This document shows positions 29,311-38,173 of a DNA stretch of 64,000 nucleotides, piece after piece. Source of the DNA: Brevirhabdus sp. (GTDB taxonomy: Bacteria; Pseudomonadota; Alphaproteobacteria; Rhodobacterales; Rhodobacteraceae); NCBI GenBank assembly GCA_024637315.1, contig JAGXFH010000034.1, forward strand, positions 372,001 to 436,000. Reading direction: 5' to 3'. The translations under genes and the position numbers were made by a program. Each line of letters opens with the position of its first letter. The stretch's first letter is position 1. The notes beneath the pieces were generated by a model. The model searched no databases. It was not told the DNA's origin and worked only from the letters and a program-made list of their open reading frames with translations.

Positions 29311-30603
29311 TTATTGCGGCACCTCGAAGACCTGGCCGGGATAGATCAGATCGGGATCGCGGATGCGGTCCCGGTTGGCCTCGAAAACCCGAACGTAGAG
29401 AATGCCCTCGCCGTAGTTCCTGCTGGCGATCCCCCAAAGCGTGTTGCCGGGTTGCACGGTCACCAGCGACAGTCTTATTCCGGTCTCTGGTGCCGCCCCG
29501 GAATTCAGCGCCGCAAGCGCTTCCGGCTCCTCTCGCTTGAACGGCGTCTCGACGCGCGAAACGACAACGCCTTCAGAGTTCACCTCGTCGATCCGAAGCG
29601 TATAAATACCCGTCTCGACTTGCGGCAACGGTGCGCGCCACTTGCCCGAGTCGGCGATCTTCTCGGTCTGCACGGGCTTGTTGTCGAGATAGACCCTGAC
29701 AAAGCCCTCTCCTGTTCCGCGTCCCGACAGGGTGACCTCGCCGCCCGGATCATAGCTGATCGAGTCGAGCGCGATTTCTTCCAGCAATTCGGGTGCGCCC
29801 CCGCCCGGCTGCAGGACATCCACACCGTCCTGCGTGGCCAGCAATACCGTTGGCGCGGCGGCGGTTTCGGCATCCGGCACGTCAGGGCCGGTCTCGGCAT
29901 CGGCCGACGGTTCGGGTGGCGCCGGACTGCCCGCATCAGCGATTTGCGCCGTTTCCGGCGCATCATCGGCTGTCTCGGGGTCCGCTGGCTCTGCTGCGGT
30001 CGTCCGGGTTGTTCGCGCCGCGTCGTCCGCGCTCGCGAATGGAGCGATGATCACGCTTTCGGCCGAACCAAGCCCGGCACCGTTGTCATCTGTCGTTGCC
30101 AGACTCAGAACCCGGGCAGAGCCGGAGGGATCTACCGACAGGAGCGATGTGAAGGCCCCCGCCGCATCTGCCTCGGCGGTTGCGATCACCTTTTCATCAA
30201 GGATGATCTCGATCGTCGACGAGGGCTCTGCCCGCCCCGCGATGACGGTGTTGCCCGCCGGATCGACGCGCACCACATCGAAGCTCGGCGTCTGCTCGGT
30301 GGCCTGGATTGCGGGCTCGTTGTCGGCCGCCTCCGCATCCGCAGTCTCTGACCCGGTTGTGCCGTCAGCGATTTGCACGCCCTCTTCGCCTTCCATGACG
30401 GCGGTGGCGGCATCTTCGGTCGGCCGGGCGGCCGCATCGCCGTCGCCGGTCACCGGCTGAGAGATCTCGGCATCCTGCTGATCACCGACGTCCGCGGCGC
30501 GGTTCAGATCATAAAGAAAATATGCACCAACAGCCAATATGCCCGCCAAGGCGATGCCTGCCAGCGCCTGCCCGCTTGCCCCGAGATTGGACCAGATCGA
30601 CAT
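29311..30603 (-). CDS. LysM-domain protein with acidic low-complexity middle
   Basis: 430 aa. An N-terminal anchor (LAGIALAGILAVGAYFLYDL) is followed by a long Asp/Glu/Ala-rich region, two or more Ig-like modules (VVRVDPAGNTVIAGRAEP; SGRGTGEGFVRVYLDNKPV) and a C-terminal LysM domain (VQPGNTLWGIASRNYGEGILYVRVFEANR to LIYPGQVFEVPQ). LysM binds peptidoglycan, so the protein probably spans the periplasm from the inner membrane. I prefer ATG 30603 (MSIWSNLGASG) over the track's 30678. Divergent from the LOG gene. Its precise role is unknown. Confidence 0.8.
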   Translation of the reverse strand: MSIWSNLGASGQALAGIALAGILAVGAYFLYDLNRAADVGDQQDAEISQPVTGDGDAAARPTEDAATAVMEGEEGVQIADGTTGSETADAEAADNEPAIQATEQTPSFDVVRVDPAGNTVIAGRAEPSSTIEIILDEKVIATAEADAAGAFTSLLSVDPSGSARVLSLATTDDNGAGLGSAESVIIAPFASADDAARTTRTTAAEPADPETADDAPETAQIADAGSPAPPEPSADAETGPDVPDAETAAAPTVLLATQDGVDVLQPGGGAPELLEEIALDSISYDPGGEVTLSGRGTGEGFVRVYLDNKPVQTEKIADSGKWRAPLPQVETGIYTLRIDEVNSEGVVVSRVETPFKREEPEALAALNSGAAPETGIRLSLVTVQPGNTLWGIASRNYGEGILYVRVFEANRDRIRDPDLIYPGQVFEVPQ

Positions 30604-30701
30604 CCCCAGATCCTCATTGCTCGGACCGTTCCGGACCCGAGCTTGAGCCACCATAGCAATCCCGCTATCAGGGGTCAAAAGAGAACGAGCAAGAGGCGAT
30701 C

Positions 30702-31259
30702 ATGGCAGACCTATCCCGATCAGTATGTGTCTATTGCGGATCACGCGATGGCGCACGTCCGGCTTACGCAGAGGATGCCCGCTTGCTGGGCGAGGTTATC
30801 GCGGCCGAAGGCTGGCGGCTGGTCTACGGTGCCGGGGATGTCGGCCTGATGGGCGCGGTTGCTCGATCGGCGCATCAGGCCGGGGCCGACACGTTCGGCG
30901 TGATCCCTGCGCATCTTTTGGTCCGCGAAGCCGGCAAGCGCGATCTGCGCCAGTTCATCGTCACCGAGAACATGCACGAGCGCAAGAAGGTCATGTACAT
31001 GAATTCCGACGCGATCGTGGTGCTTCCGGGCGGCGCCGGTTCTCTGGACGAGTTTTTCGAAGTGCTGACCTGGCGCCAGCTCGGCCTGCACAGCAAGCCG
31101 ATCTTTCTGCTGAATACCGAAGGCTACTGGGACCCGTTGATCGCGCTTGTTGATCACGTCATTGCAGAAGGTTTCGCCGATGCCAGCCTGAAGCCCTATA
31201 TGACGCCTGTCGCCGACGTCGAGGCCTTGGCCGGCGCCCTGCGCATCGCCCTGTCCTGA
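30702..31259 (+). CDS. LOG-family nucleotide 5'-monophosphate phosphoribohydrolase
   Basis: 185 aa member of the TIGR00730/LOG family, which releases the base from cytokinin-type or AMP nucleotides. The Rossmann-like core starts VCVYCGSRDGARPAYAEDA and has LVYGAGDVGLMGAVARSA. The phosphoribosyl-site motif is PGGAGSLDEFFEVLTWRQLG, with Ser where PGGxGTxxE usually has Thr. The bacterial function is generally nucleotide housekeeping. Its 3' end overlaps rarD on the other strand by 64 bases. Confidence 0.9.
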   Translation: MADLSRSVCVYCGSRDGARPAYAEDARLLGEVIAAEGWRLVYGAGDVGLMGAVARSAHQAGADTFGVIPAHLLVREAGKRDLRQFIVTENMHERKKVMYMNSDAIVVLPGGAGSLDEFFEVLTWRQLGLHSKPIFLLNTEGYWDPLIALVDHVIAEGFADASLKPYMTPVADVEALAGALRIALS

Positions 31260-32140
31260 CGGATCGCCTCGGCCGAGTAGATCGCGAGCGCCAGCCAGAT
31301 CAAGCCAAAGGCGATGCCATGCCAGGTCGTGAACGGTTCCTGGAAGACCAGGACGGCGCAGAAAAACTGCAATGTCGGATTGAGGTATTGCACTAGCCCC
31401 AGCGTCGCCATGGTGATCCGCCGCGAGGCGTAAGAGAACAGGATCAGCGGCCCCGCCGTGAGCGGTCCCGACAGCATCAGGATCAGACTGTCGCCAAGAT
31501 CATGCCCGAACACGCCGCCGCTGCGCCCGGTCAGACCCGTCCATCCTGCCTGATGCACGCCGACGAGCCAGACCAGCGCCAGCGGCGCCAGCACCAGAAC
31601 CTCGACCGTTACCGAAACCACCGGGCCGGCGGCGGTGCGTTTCTTGATCAGGCCGTAAAGTCCGAAGGTGGTCGCCAGCGCCAGTGATATCCACGGCGCC
31701 GCTCCCAGTCCCACGGTCAGAACAAGCACGGCGAGACCGGCAAGCCCGACCGACAGCCATTTGACCGCGCTCAGACGCTCGTGAAACGCCACGAGGCCCA
31801 GAAGAACCGCAACCAGCGGAAAGATGTAATAGCCGAGGCTGGCCTCGACAGTATGTCCGATCTGGATGGACAGTATGTAGAGGAACCAGTTGATCGAGAT
31901 CATCACCGCCGCAAAAACCACCGGGATCAATACCCGGTGATCGCGGACCAGCACCTCGACCTCCCGCACCCGTTTCTGCACCAACAGCACCACGCCGAAG
32001 AACACCAACGACCAGAGCGTGCGGTGGCTGAGTACCTCCAAAGGCGGCACATGCGCGATCAGCTTGTAATAAAGCGGTGAAAGACCCCAGGTCGTGCAAG
32101 CCCCCACCATCGCTGCTATGCCCCGCGCCGCCGGCTGCAT
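31196..32140 (-). CDS. rarD: RarD-type EamA-family permease
   Basis: 314 aa with about ten transmembrane segments. It matches RarD: GACTTWGLSPLYYKLIAHVPPLEVLSHRTLWSLVF at the start and SYASRRITMATLGLVQYLNPTLQFF near the C-terminus. RarD proteins are DMT transporters of uncertain substrate. I start at ATG 32140 (MQPAARG), with GGAGG six bases upstream. The stop (31196-31198) lies inside the LOG gene, a 64-base tail-to-tail overlap. Confidence 0.88.
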   Translation of the reverse strand: MQPAARGIAAMVGACTTWGLSPLYYKLIAHVPPLEVLSHRTLWSLVFFGVVLLVQKRVREVEVLVRDHRVLIPVVFAAVMISINWFLYILSIQIGHTVEASLGYYIFPLVAVLLGLVAFHERLSAVKWLSVGLAGLAVLVLTVGLGAAPWISLALATTFGLYGLIKKRTAAGPVVSVTVEVLVLAPLALVWLVGVHQAGWTGLTGRSGGVFGHDLGDSLILMLSGPLTAGPLILFSYASRRITMATLGLVQYLNPTLQFFCAVLVFQEPFTTWHGIAFGLIWLALAIYSAEAIRQDRAMRRAPAKASTSATGVI

Positions 32141-32146
32141 CGTCAT

Positions 32147-32509
32147 CCTCCACATCTCTGCGGCAGAGCTATGCCGGGGTCGGCGGGGATGTGCAAATGC
32201 GAAAGCTTCAGTGGTAGGGTTTTGGGCCTCGTGCCGGGGGGCGAGGTCTTGGCTGCGGGCTGGTGGGACGGCGCTGCCATGTCTGGCGCGCAGAATTCGC
32301 CACAAGCCGGGAAGTTTGCAATGGACACGCGCCGGAAATATCGACCCGGAAGCAGACAGCGGACCTCGAATGGATGAAAGAATACCGCGGGACCGACGAT
32401 CACCAGCGATCCTTTGGCGTCAGTCCGGACAGTTTTGGAGGCGGATTGCTGAAAACCCAGGTCGGTCACGATGAAACCCAACCGCACCAGGCCCTTGCCC
32501 ATCTCCCCA
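32147..32509. other. Gene-free stretch between rarD and the sodB terminator
   Basis: About 360 bases upstream of rarD with no gene I can support. The 119-aa minus ORF (32143-32502) has no family features, weak start context and would cover the rarD leader. Any rarD promoter should lie here but no clear -35/-10 pair stands out. Confidence 0.45.
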
Positions 32510-32545
32510 AAATAAAAAGGCGCCCAAGGGGGCGCCTCTTTCGAT
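32510..32545 (-). terminator. Intrinsic terminator of sodB
   Basis: On the minus strand the sequence reads AAAGA, then a perfect seven-base stem GGCGCCC-CCTT-GGGCGCC, then TTTTTATTTT. This is a textbook intrinsic terminator 17 or more bases after the sodB stop. It is the clearest terminator in the window. Confidence 0.9.
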
Positions 32546-32561
32546 CATATCCGCGGCCGGA

Positions 32562-33170
32562 TCAGGCGTTCGAGAGCCGTTCGGCCACGTTTTCCCAGTT
32601 CACCAGCTTGTTCAGGAAATTCTCAAGGTAGGCGGGGCGCTTGTTGCGGAAGTCGATGTAGTAGGAATGTTCCCACACATCGCAGCCCAGAAGTGTGGTC
32701 TGGTCATAGCAGAGCGGGTTCACGCCGTTCTCGGTCTTGGTCACCTTCAGCGACCCGTCAGTGTCGACCACCAGCCACGCCCAGCCAGAACCGAACTGCC
32801 CGGCACCCGCTTCCGAGAACTTCTTCTTGAACTCGTCGACCGATCCGAACGCGTCCTTGATCCGGCTTTCCAACTCGCCCGGCATGGCGCCGCTCTTGGG
32901 GCCCATCATCTCCCAGAACTGGGAGTGATTCCAGTGCTGCGAGGCGTTGTTGAAGATGCCGCTTTGCGCCACGGCGCCTTTCTGAAAGGTGCCCTTGACG
33001 ATTTCCTCGACCGACTTGCCGGCCCATTCCGTGCCGTCGATCAGCTTGTTGCCGTTGTCGACATAGGCCTTGTGGTGAATGTCGTGGTGGTACTCCAGAG
33101 TCTCTTTCGACATGCCGGCATCGGCCAGTGCGTCGTGGGAATACGGAAGATCGGGAAGTGTGAAAGCCAT
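32562..33170 (-). CDS. sodB: Superoxide dismutase, Fe/Mn family
   Basis: 202 aa. It dismutates superoxide in the cytosol. Metal ligands are visible in the usual places: the N-terminal HHDIHHKAYVDN region, the NNASQHWNHSQFW motif, and the C-terminal DVWEHSYYIDFRNKRP. GAGQFGSGWAWLVVD favours the iron type, but metal preference is not certain from sequence. I start at ATG 33170 (MAFTLPDLPYSHDAL), the standard N-terminus; 33209 is upstream leader. It sits downstream of the sarcosine oxidase operon, whose enzyme makes peroxide, but has its own spacing and terminator. Confidence 0.95.
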   Translation of the reverse strand: MAFTLPDLPYSHDALADAGMSKETLEYHHDIHHKAYVDNGNKLIDGTEWAGKSVEEIVKGTFQKGAVAQSGIFNNASQHWNHSQFWEMMGPKSGAMPGELESRIKDAFGSVDEFKKKFSEAGAGQFGSGWAWLVVDTDGSLKVTKTENGVNPLCYDQTTLLGCDVWEHSYYIDFRNKRPAYLENFLNKLVNWENVAERLSNA

Positions 33171-33283
33171 GTAAAGCACCCCTTTTCGCGTTGCAATCAA
33201 TCGGGTCATACCTGTGCCGCTACGCCTGCGGCGTCAACCCCTGACTGCGCAACGCGGCGCCATTGGCAATGGTTCCTGCAGGT

Positions 33284-33850
33284 TCAGGAATATTCCACCT
33301 CGGACCCGGTGCGTGAGGAATGCTCGAGCAATCCGAACACATAGGCTGCAACCGAACGGAAACAGACGACCTCGGCGGTTTCATCGTCGGTCAGCCAGAA
33401 TGCGCCGGCCACCTGCGCCAGGCGGGTGCGACAGACCTGTCCTGGTGCAAACCCGGCCGGCGACAGATCGGCGGGGCTGATCTTGGCCAGCACCTCGCGC
33501 ACCGCCGCGCCCTCGACGCGGAACACCGCGCGCGCATCAGAGACATTGGCTACTAGGTGATGCGTGCCGGTCAGCGCCTTCGCCAAGGCGGCCACGCAGC
33601 TCTCGGCCTCGGCATGGGGTACCATCAGCAGCAACTCATCCGGCGACATCCAGGCGACGCCGCGATCCGCGTTGACCGTGTTCTGCCGCACCAGAGGCAC
33701 GTCTGCGCCGATCAGCTTTTTCACTGCAGCCTTCAGCTTGGTCGCGCCAAGATCGCCGCGCAGGGTTATCATGCCGCGCAAACCGGCTTCGGTAACCGTG
33801 ACGTAACCGGTCGCGTGCGCGCCCGAAAGGGCGCTGATGGCGTCAGACAT
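33284..33850 (-). CDS. soxG: Sarcosine oxidase gamma subunit
   Basis: 188 aa small subunit of heterotetrameric sarcosine oxidase, part of the cytosolic complex that turns sarcosine, tetrahydrofolate and O2 into glycine, methylene-THF and peroxide. It resembles a folate-binding GcvT-like fragment: GVAWMSPDELLLMVPHAEAE, VSDARAVFRVEGAAVREVLAK and FRSVAAYVFGLLEHS. ATG 33850 overlaps the soxA stop by eight bases. Last gene of the operon. Confidence 0.9.
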   Translation of the reverse strand: MSDAISALSGAHATGYVTVTEAGLRGMITLRGDLGATKLKAAVKKLIGADVPLVRQNTVNADRGVAWMSPDELLLMVPHAEAESCVAALAKALTGTHHLVANVSDARAVFRVEGAAVREVLAKISPADLSPAGFAPGQVCRTRLAQVAGAFWLTDDETAEVVCFRSVAAYVFGLLEHSSRTGSEVEYS

Positions 33851-36800
33851 TCTGTTTCTCCCCTGCCTTGTCATAGAAGACTGGATCGACGATCCGCGCC
33901 CTGATCGGCTGGCTGCCGGCGCCAAGCGTCGGAAACTCGATCACCTCGCCCATCCGGTTCGGGCCATGATCGACCAGCCCCATGGCGATGCCGCGATCCA
34001 GCGTCGGCGAGTAATAGGACGACGTGATCCGGCCGATGGTGTTGCGCTGGCCGTTGGCGTTCCTGCCCTCGCCCACCGCATAAGCCCCATCCGGGATGAC
34101 CGCGCCGTCCAGCGTCTCGAGGCCCACCAATTTCCAGCGGTTCGGATCGGTCATATGACTGCGCGCCTGCGCACGCTTGCCCAGGTAGTCGTCCTTTTTC
34201 TTCGAGATCGCCCAGTCGAGCCCCAGATCCTGCGGAATGATCGTGCCGTCGGTCTCATCCCCGATCATGATGAAGCCTTTTTCGGCCCGAAGGATGTGCA
34301 GGCATTCGGTTCCGTAGGCCATCAGCCCGAATTCCTCGCCCCCAGCAACAAGCGCGTCCCAGAAAGCGCGGCCCTGCCCGGCGGGGACGGCGATTTCATA
34401 GGACAACTCGCCCGAGAACGAGATCCGGAACACCCGTGTGCTGAACCCGCCGATCGTGCCGTCCGCCCACTGCATGAACGGCAGGGCTTCCTTGGAAACG
34501 TCCATCCCGCCCAGCTTTTCCAGCAGCTTGCGGGCATTCGGGCCGACAACGGCGATCTGCGCGAACTGTTCGGTGACGTTAGCGGTATAGACCTGCCAAT
34601 CCCACCATTCGCATTGCAGCCAGTCCTCCATCCAGCCATGGATACGGTCCGCGCCGCCGGTCGTGGTGTGGCAAAGCCAGGTGTCGTCATCGAGCCGGGC
34701 GACGACACCGTCGTCGATCAGAAATCCGTTCTCGGAACACATCAGTCCGTAGCGGCACTTCCCGACCGCGAGGTTGCTCATCATGTTGGTATAGAGCATG
34801 TCAAGGAACCGGCCCGCATCCGGACCCCTGACGATGATCTTGCCAAGTGTCGAAGCGTCAAGCAATCCCAGCGCTTGCCGCGTGTTCTTGACCTCGCGCT
34901 GTACGGCCTGCTCGGTGCTTTCACCATCGCGACGGTAACAATAGGGCCGCCGCCAGTGGCCGACCGGTTCAAAATAGGCCCCGTTTGCCTGATGCCAGTC
35001 GTGGATCGGTGTCTGGCGGACCGGCTGGAACAACTCGCCGCGCGCCTCGCCGCCGATCGAGCCCATCGAAATCGGCGTGTATGGCGGGCGGAACGTGGTC
35101 GTGCCAACCTTCGGTATCTCCGAGTTAAGAGACTGAGAAAGAACCGCCAGACCGTTGATATTACTTAGTTTACCCTGATCCGTGGCCATCCCCAGCGTGG
35201 TGTAGCGCTTGGCATGTTCGACGCTCTCGAAGCCCTCGCGCGCCGCAAGCTGCACATCCGACACCTTCACGTCGTTCTGATAATCGAGCCACATCTTCAT
35301 GCGCTTCGCGATCCCTGCGCCCTGCGGCATGACCCAGACCGGCAGCATCGGCTGCACCTCTTCGGCTTCGGCCGTCGCTGCATCGCCTGGTTCTGGCTTG
35401 AAACCGGCCGCCTTGGCGGCAGCGCGCCCCGCCGCATCGGCGTCTTTCAGGCAGTTTGCCGTCGACACCTCGCCAGAGGCCGCGCCGGCGGTCTTTACGA
35501 ACCCCTCGCCATCCTGATTGGTCGGCGCGCGGTCGGGGTCGGGGCGAAAATGTGCATTCGTTTCGTCCCATGTCAGCTTGCCGCCGCAATGCGACCAGAG
35601 GTGGACGACCGGCGACCAGCCGCCGGACATCGCGACGGCCTCGCACGGGATCTCCTCCAAGGCCGCGCCTTCGCCGGATTGGGCGCAAATCTTGACCGAT
35701 GTCACCCTCTTGCCGCCGATGACCTTCGCGATGCCCTTGCCCGGTTCAACCCGGATGCCCAGGTCGCGGGCGCGACGGGCCAGCGGGCCAGTTGCTTCGG
35801 GCCGGGCGTCGAGGATGGCCGGAACATCGAGCCCCGCCTCTTTCAGCGCGATCGCAGTGCGATAGGCATCGTCGTTGTTGGTGACGACGACGGTGCGATC
35901 ACCTGGGGAAACGCCGAAATTCGCGACGTAATCGCGCACAGCCGAGGCCAGCATCACGCCCGGTATGTCATTGCCGGCAAAGGATAACGGCCGCTCGATC
36001 GCGCCGGTGGCGGTGACGATCTGTCTGGCGCGGATGCGCCAAAGCCGATGACGCGGCTGACCGTTTGCCGGCAGATGATCTGCGACACGCTCATAGGCCA
36101 GCGCATAGCCGTGATCGTAGACCCCGGCCCCCATGCAGCGGGTACGAAGATGGACATTGTCCATCTTTTCCAGATCTTCCACGGCCTTTGTAATCCATTC
36201 TTCCGCGGCAATTCCATCAACCACAGAGCCATCTGCCGGTGCCCGGCCGCCCCAGTTTGCCGTCTGTTCGACCAACAGCACACGGGCGCCGGATGCCGCC
36301 GCCGTCCGCGCCGCCTGCAGGCCCGCGATGCCGCCGCCGACGATCAGGATATCGACATGGGCATGGAAATGCTCGTAGCGGTCCGCGTCGCGGTCCTTGG
36401 GGGCCTTGCCAAGACCGGCGGACTGCCGGATGATCGGTTCGAACACGTGTTTCCAGGCGGCGCGGGGGGCCATGAAGGTCTTGTAGTAAAAACCGGCAGG
36501 CAGCAAACGCGCGACGTAGTTGTTGAGGACGCCGACATCGTATTCCAGGCTCGGCCAGTGGTTCTGCGAGGTCGCCGAAAGCCCTTCGAACAGTTCCGTC
36601 GTCGTGGCCCGCTGGTTCGGTTCAAACCGGCCACCCTTGCCAAGATTGACCAGTGCGTTCGGTTCTTCCGCTCCGCTGGCGACGATGCCCCGGGGTCGGT
36701 GGTACTTGAAGGAACGGCCCACAAGTACTTGATTGTTGGCTAGAAGTGCAGAGGCGAGCGTGTCACCTTCGTAGCCTGTCAGGCGCTTGCCGTTGAAGTT

Positions 36801-36860
36801 GAACTCGACCGCGCGGGCGCGGTTCAGCAGGCGGCCACCGGTTGCAAGACGTGTGCTCAT
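33843..36860 (-). CDS. soxA: Sarcosine oxidase alpha subunit
   Basis: About 1005 aa. An N-terminal 2Fe-2S-ferredoxin-like (Fer2_4) region (LTGYEGDTLASALLANNQ; GRSFKYHRPRGIV) is followed by a NAD-binding Rossmann domain (ILIVGGGIAGLQAARTAAAS) and a C-terminal aminomethyltransferase-like folate domain (LGLLDASTLGKIIVRGPDAG; ELSYEIAVPAGQG). ATG 36860 overlaps the soxD stop (ATGA) and has GGAAGG at good spacing; ATG 36866 is the track start. Length is normal for SoxA. Confidence 0.96.
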   Translation of the reverse strand: MSTRLATGGRLLNRARAVEFNFNGKRLTGYEGDTLASALLANNQVLVGRSFKYHRPRGIVASGAEEPNALVNLGKGGRFEPNQRATTTELFEGLSATSQNHWPSLEYDVGVLNNYVARLLPAGFYYKTFMAPRAAWKHVFEPIIRQSAGLGKAPKDRDADRYEHFHAHVDILIVGGGIAGLQAARTAAASGARVLLVEQTANWGGRAPADGSVVDGIAAEEWITKAVEDLEKMDNVHLRTRCMGAGVYDHGYALAYERVADHLPANGQPRHRLWRIRARQIVTATGAIERPLSFAGNDIPGVMLASAVRDYVANFGVSPGDRTVVVTNNDDAYRTAIALKEAGLDVPAILDARPEATGPLARRARDLGIRVEPGKGIAKVIGGKRVTSVKICAQSGEGAALEEIPCEAVAMSGGWSPVVHLWSHCGGKLTWDETNAHFRPDPDRAPTNQDGEGFVKTAGAASGEVSTANCLKDADAAGRAAAKAAGFKPEPGDAATAEAEEVQPMLPVWVMPQGAGIAKRMKMWLDYQNDVKVSDVQLAAREGFESVEHAKRYTTLGMATDQGKLSNINGLAVLSQSLNSEIPKVGTTTFRPPYTPISMGSIGGEARGELFQPVRQTPIHDWHQANGAYFEPVGHWRRPYCYRRDGESTEQAVQREVKNTRQALGLLDASTLGKIIVRGPDAGRFLDMLYTNMMSNLAVGKCRYGLMCSENGFLIDDGVVARLDDDTWLCHTTTGGADRIHGWMEDWLQCEWWDWQVYTANVTEQFAQIAVVGPNARKLLEKLGGMDVSKEALPFMQWADGTIGGFSTRVFRISFSGELSYEIAVPAGQGRAFWDALVAGGEEFGLMAYGTECLHILRAEKGFIMIGDETDGTIIPQDLGLDWAISKKKDDYLGKRAQARSHMTDPNRWKLVGLETLDGAVIPDGAYAVGEGRNANGQRNTIGRITSSYYSPTLDRGIAMGLVDHGPNRMGEVIEFPTLGAGSQPIRARIVDPVFYDKAGEKQNV

Positions 36861-37180
36861 GCCCATCCCTTCCAGTCCGGACGTTTCTTTTTTAACGCGT
36901 TTTCAATGGCTTTTGGCGGCTTCTTCGTTTGCGCCGGATAGGTGCCGAAAACCTCCAGCGTCACTGTATCGCGCGCGGCGAGGAACCACTTGCCGCAGCC
37001 ATAAGCATGCCGCCAGCGTTCGAAATGCACCCCCCTCGGATTGTCACGCATGAACAGATAGGCCTCGAACGCCTCGTCTTCGGCGCCGACAGTCTCGCGT
37101 TTCAGATGCGCTTCGCCGCCCGCGGCGAGTTCGGTTTCGTCGGCATCGACGCCGCAGCAGGGGCAATTAAGCAGCAGCAT
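36857..37180 (-). CDS. soxD: Sarcosine oxidase delta subunit
   Basis: 107 aa zinc-binding subunit. Ligands are visible as MLLLNCPCCG at the N-terminus and WRHAYGCGKWF further on, matching the Cys/His zinc site of SoxD. FMRDNPRGVHFERWRHAYGC is the family core. I start at ATG 37180; the track start at 37216 precedes the conserved N-terminus. It overlaps soxA by four bases. Confidence 0.93.
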   Translation of the reverse strand: MLLLNCPCCGVDADETELAAGGEAHLKRETVGAEDEAFEAYLFMRDNPRGVHFERWRHAYGCGKWFLAARDTVTLEVFGTYPAQTKKPPKAIENALKKKRPDWKGWA

Positions 37181-37267
37181 TGGTATTTTCCCCGAATTGT
37201 CCGCGATAGTGCCCACGACTCCACCGCGTTGCGTGGCCTTGCTTGAGGAAGTCGGTCGGTGTTGGCT

Positions 37268-37714
37268 TCATGGTGTCGCCCAGTTCAAAAAGGTATCGCC
37301 AAACCCCCATTGCAGCGTGGCGATGGTCAAAAGGAAGATGTTTCGGGAATTGATCCGCTCGGCGCGGTTGCGAAGCGATTGGAACTGCAGTTCCTCGTCC
37401 AGATAGTCGGTGAGAAAACCTGTAGAGGGCAGATCGCGGGGGTCGATCCCTTCGCGCATCACCTCCAACTCCAGCCCGTATTCGTGAAGGATGCGCTCAA
37501 CCGTTTTCTGACGCCGCAGTTCTATTTCAAGAAGGCGGTCGGTGAAAAATAGGATGGCCGCGGCCACGCCTATCGAGCCGAAGCGCTGAAAGAGGTGATG
37601 ATCGCCCGAAATGAAACTGTAGGCCGTGCCCAGAAGGTAAGCCGCCAAACCCAGTATAGCCGTCGCCCTCGACAACCGGCGCGGCAGAAATCCAAGGACG
37701 CGGCGGGAACTCAT
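37268..37714 (-). CDS. Small membrane protein in the sarcosine oxidase operon
   Basis: 148 aa. Two hydrophobic segments are near the N-terminus (ATAILGLAAYLLGTAYSFI and RFGSIGVAAAILFFTDRLL). A charged, probably helical region (EIELRRQKTVERILHEYGLE) follows, and a third hydrophobic stretch ends the protein (NIFLLTIATLQWGFGDTFLNW). No family is recognised. It lies between soxB and soxD on the same strand, 87 bases before soxD. ATG 37714 is chosen; 37723 is possible. Whether it works with sarcosine oxidase is unknown. Confidence 0.6.
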   Translation of the reverse strand: MSSRRVLGFLPRRLSRATAILGLAAYLLGTAYSFISGDHHLFQRFGSIGVAAAILFFTDRLLEIELRRQKTVERILHEYGLELEVMREGIDPRDLPSTGFLTDYLDEELQFQSLRNRAERINSRNIFLLTIATLQWGFGDTFLNWATP

Positions 37715-37762
37715 GCCGCACACCCTGTCACTTTGCCGTGTTCGGTCTGGACCGGACCGGAC

Positions 37763-37933
37763 TTAGTTGGCTGCCGGAGCCTCTTCCGGGGCATCCACCG
37801 GAGCCTCGACCGGGGCTTCTGCTGCGGGCTCGATGACGACATCACTACCGTCGCCAGAGCCGCTATAGGCCCAGATTCCGATGACGATAAGCAGCACGAC
37901 GCCGATGATGACGATCCAGGTTGTTCCCGACAT
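37763..37933 (-). CDS. 56-aa single-pass membrane protein with Ala/Glu/Pro tail
   Basis: Short protein: MSGTTWIVIIGVVLLIVIGIWAYSGSG makes one transmembrane helix, then an acidic low-complexity tail (repeats like EAPVEAPVDAPEEAPAAN). ATG 37933 is the natural start; the longer track ORF begins at 37972. The acidic Ala/Pro repeat resembles stalk-like linkers of envelope proteins. No family is recognised. It lies on the sox operon strand, 49 bases before the 148-aa membrane protein. Confidence 0.6.
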   Translation of the reverse strand: MSGTTWIVIIGVVLLIVIGIWAYSGSGDGSDVVIEPAAEAPVEAPVDAPEEAPAAN

Positions 37934-38173
37934 TCCAGGTACTCCAAATTGACCTCGGGGCATCCTAGCCACGAGACCGGACGTGCTTCGATGACTTTCG
38001 CGAACGACCGCGCCGGTGGGCTGAAAACAGCCGATCGGGGCGCGCCGGTCGGCGGGAAATGTGTTTCATCCAACACGGTCAGCGTCCCCCAAGGCGAAGG
38101 CGGCGGGCCAAACGCACCCGCTCCAGCCGGAAATCACGCAGAAAGCCGGGGCGAATGCGGCAGTCCGGCAGCA

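Noticed and set aside
32143-32502. 119-aa minus-strand ORF upstream of rarD
   Set aside because: No recognisable domain, poor start context and it overlaps the rarD leader.
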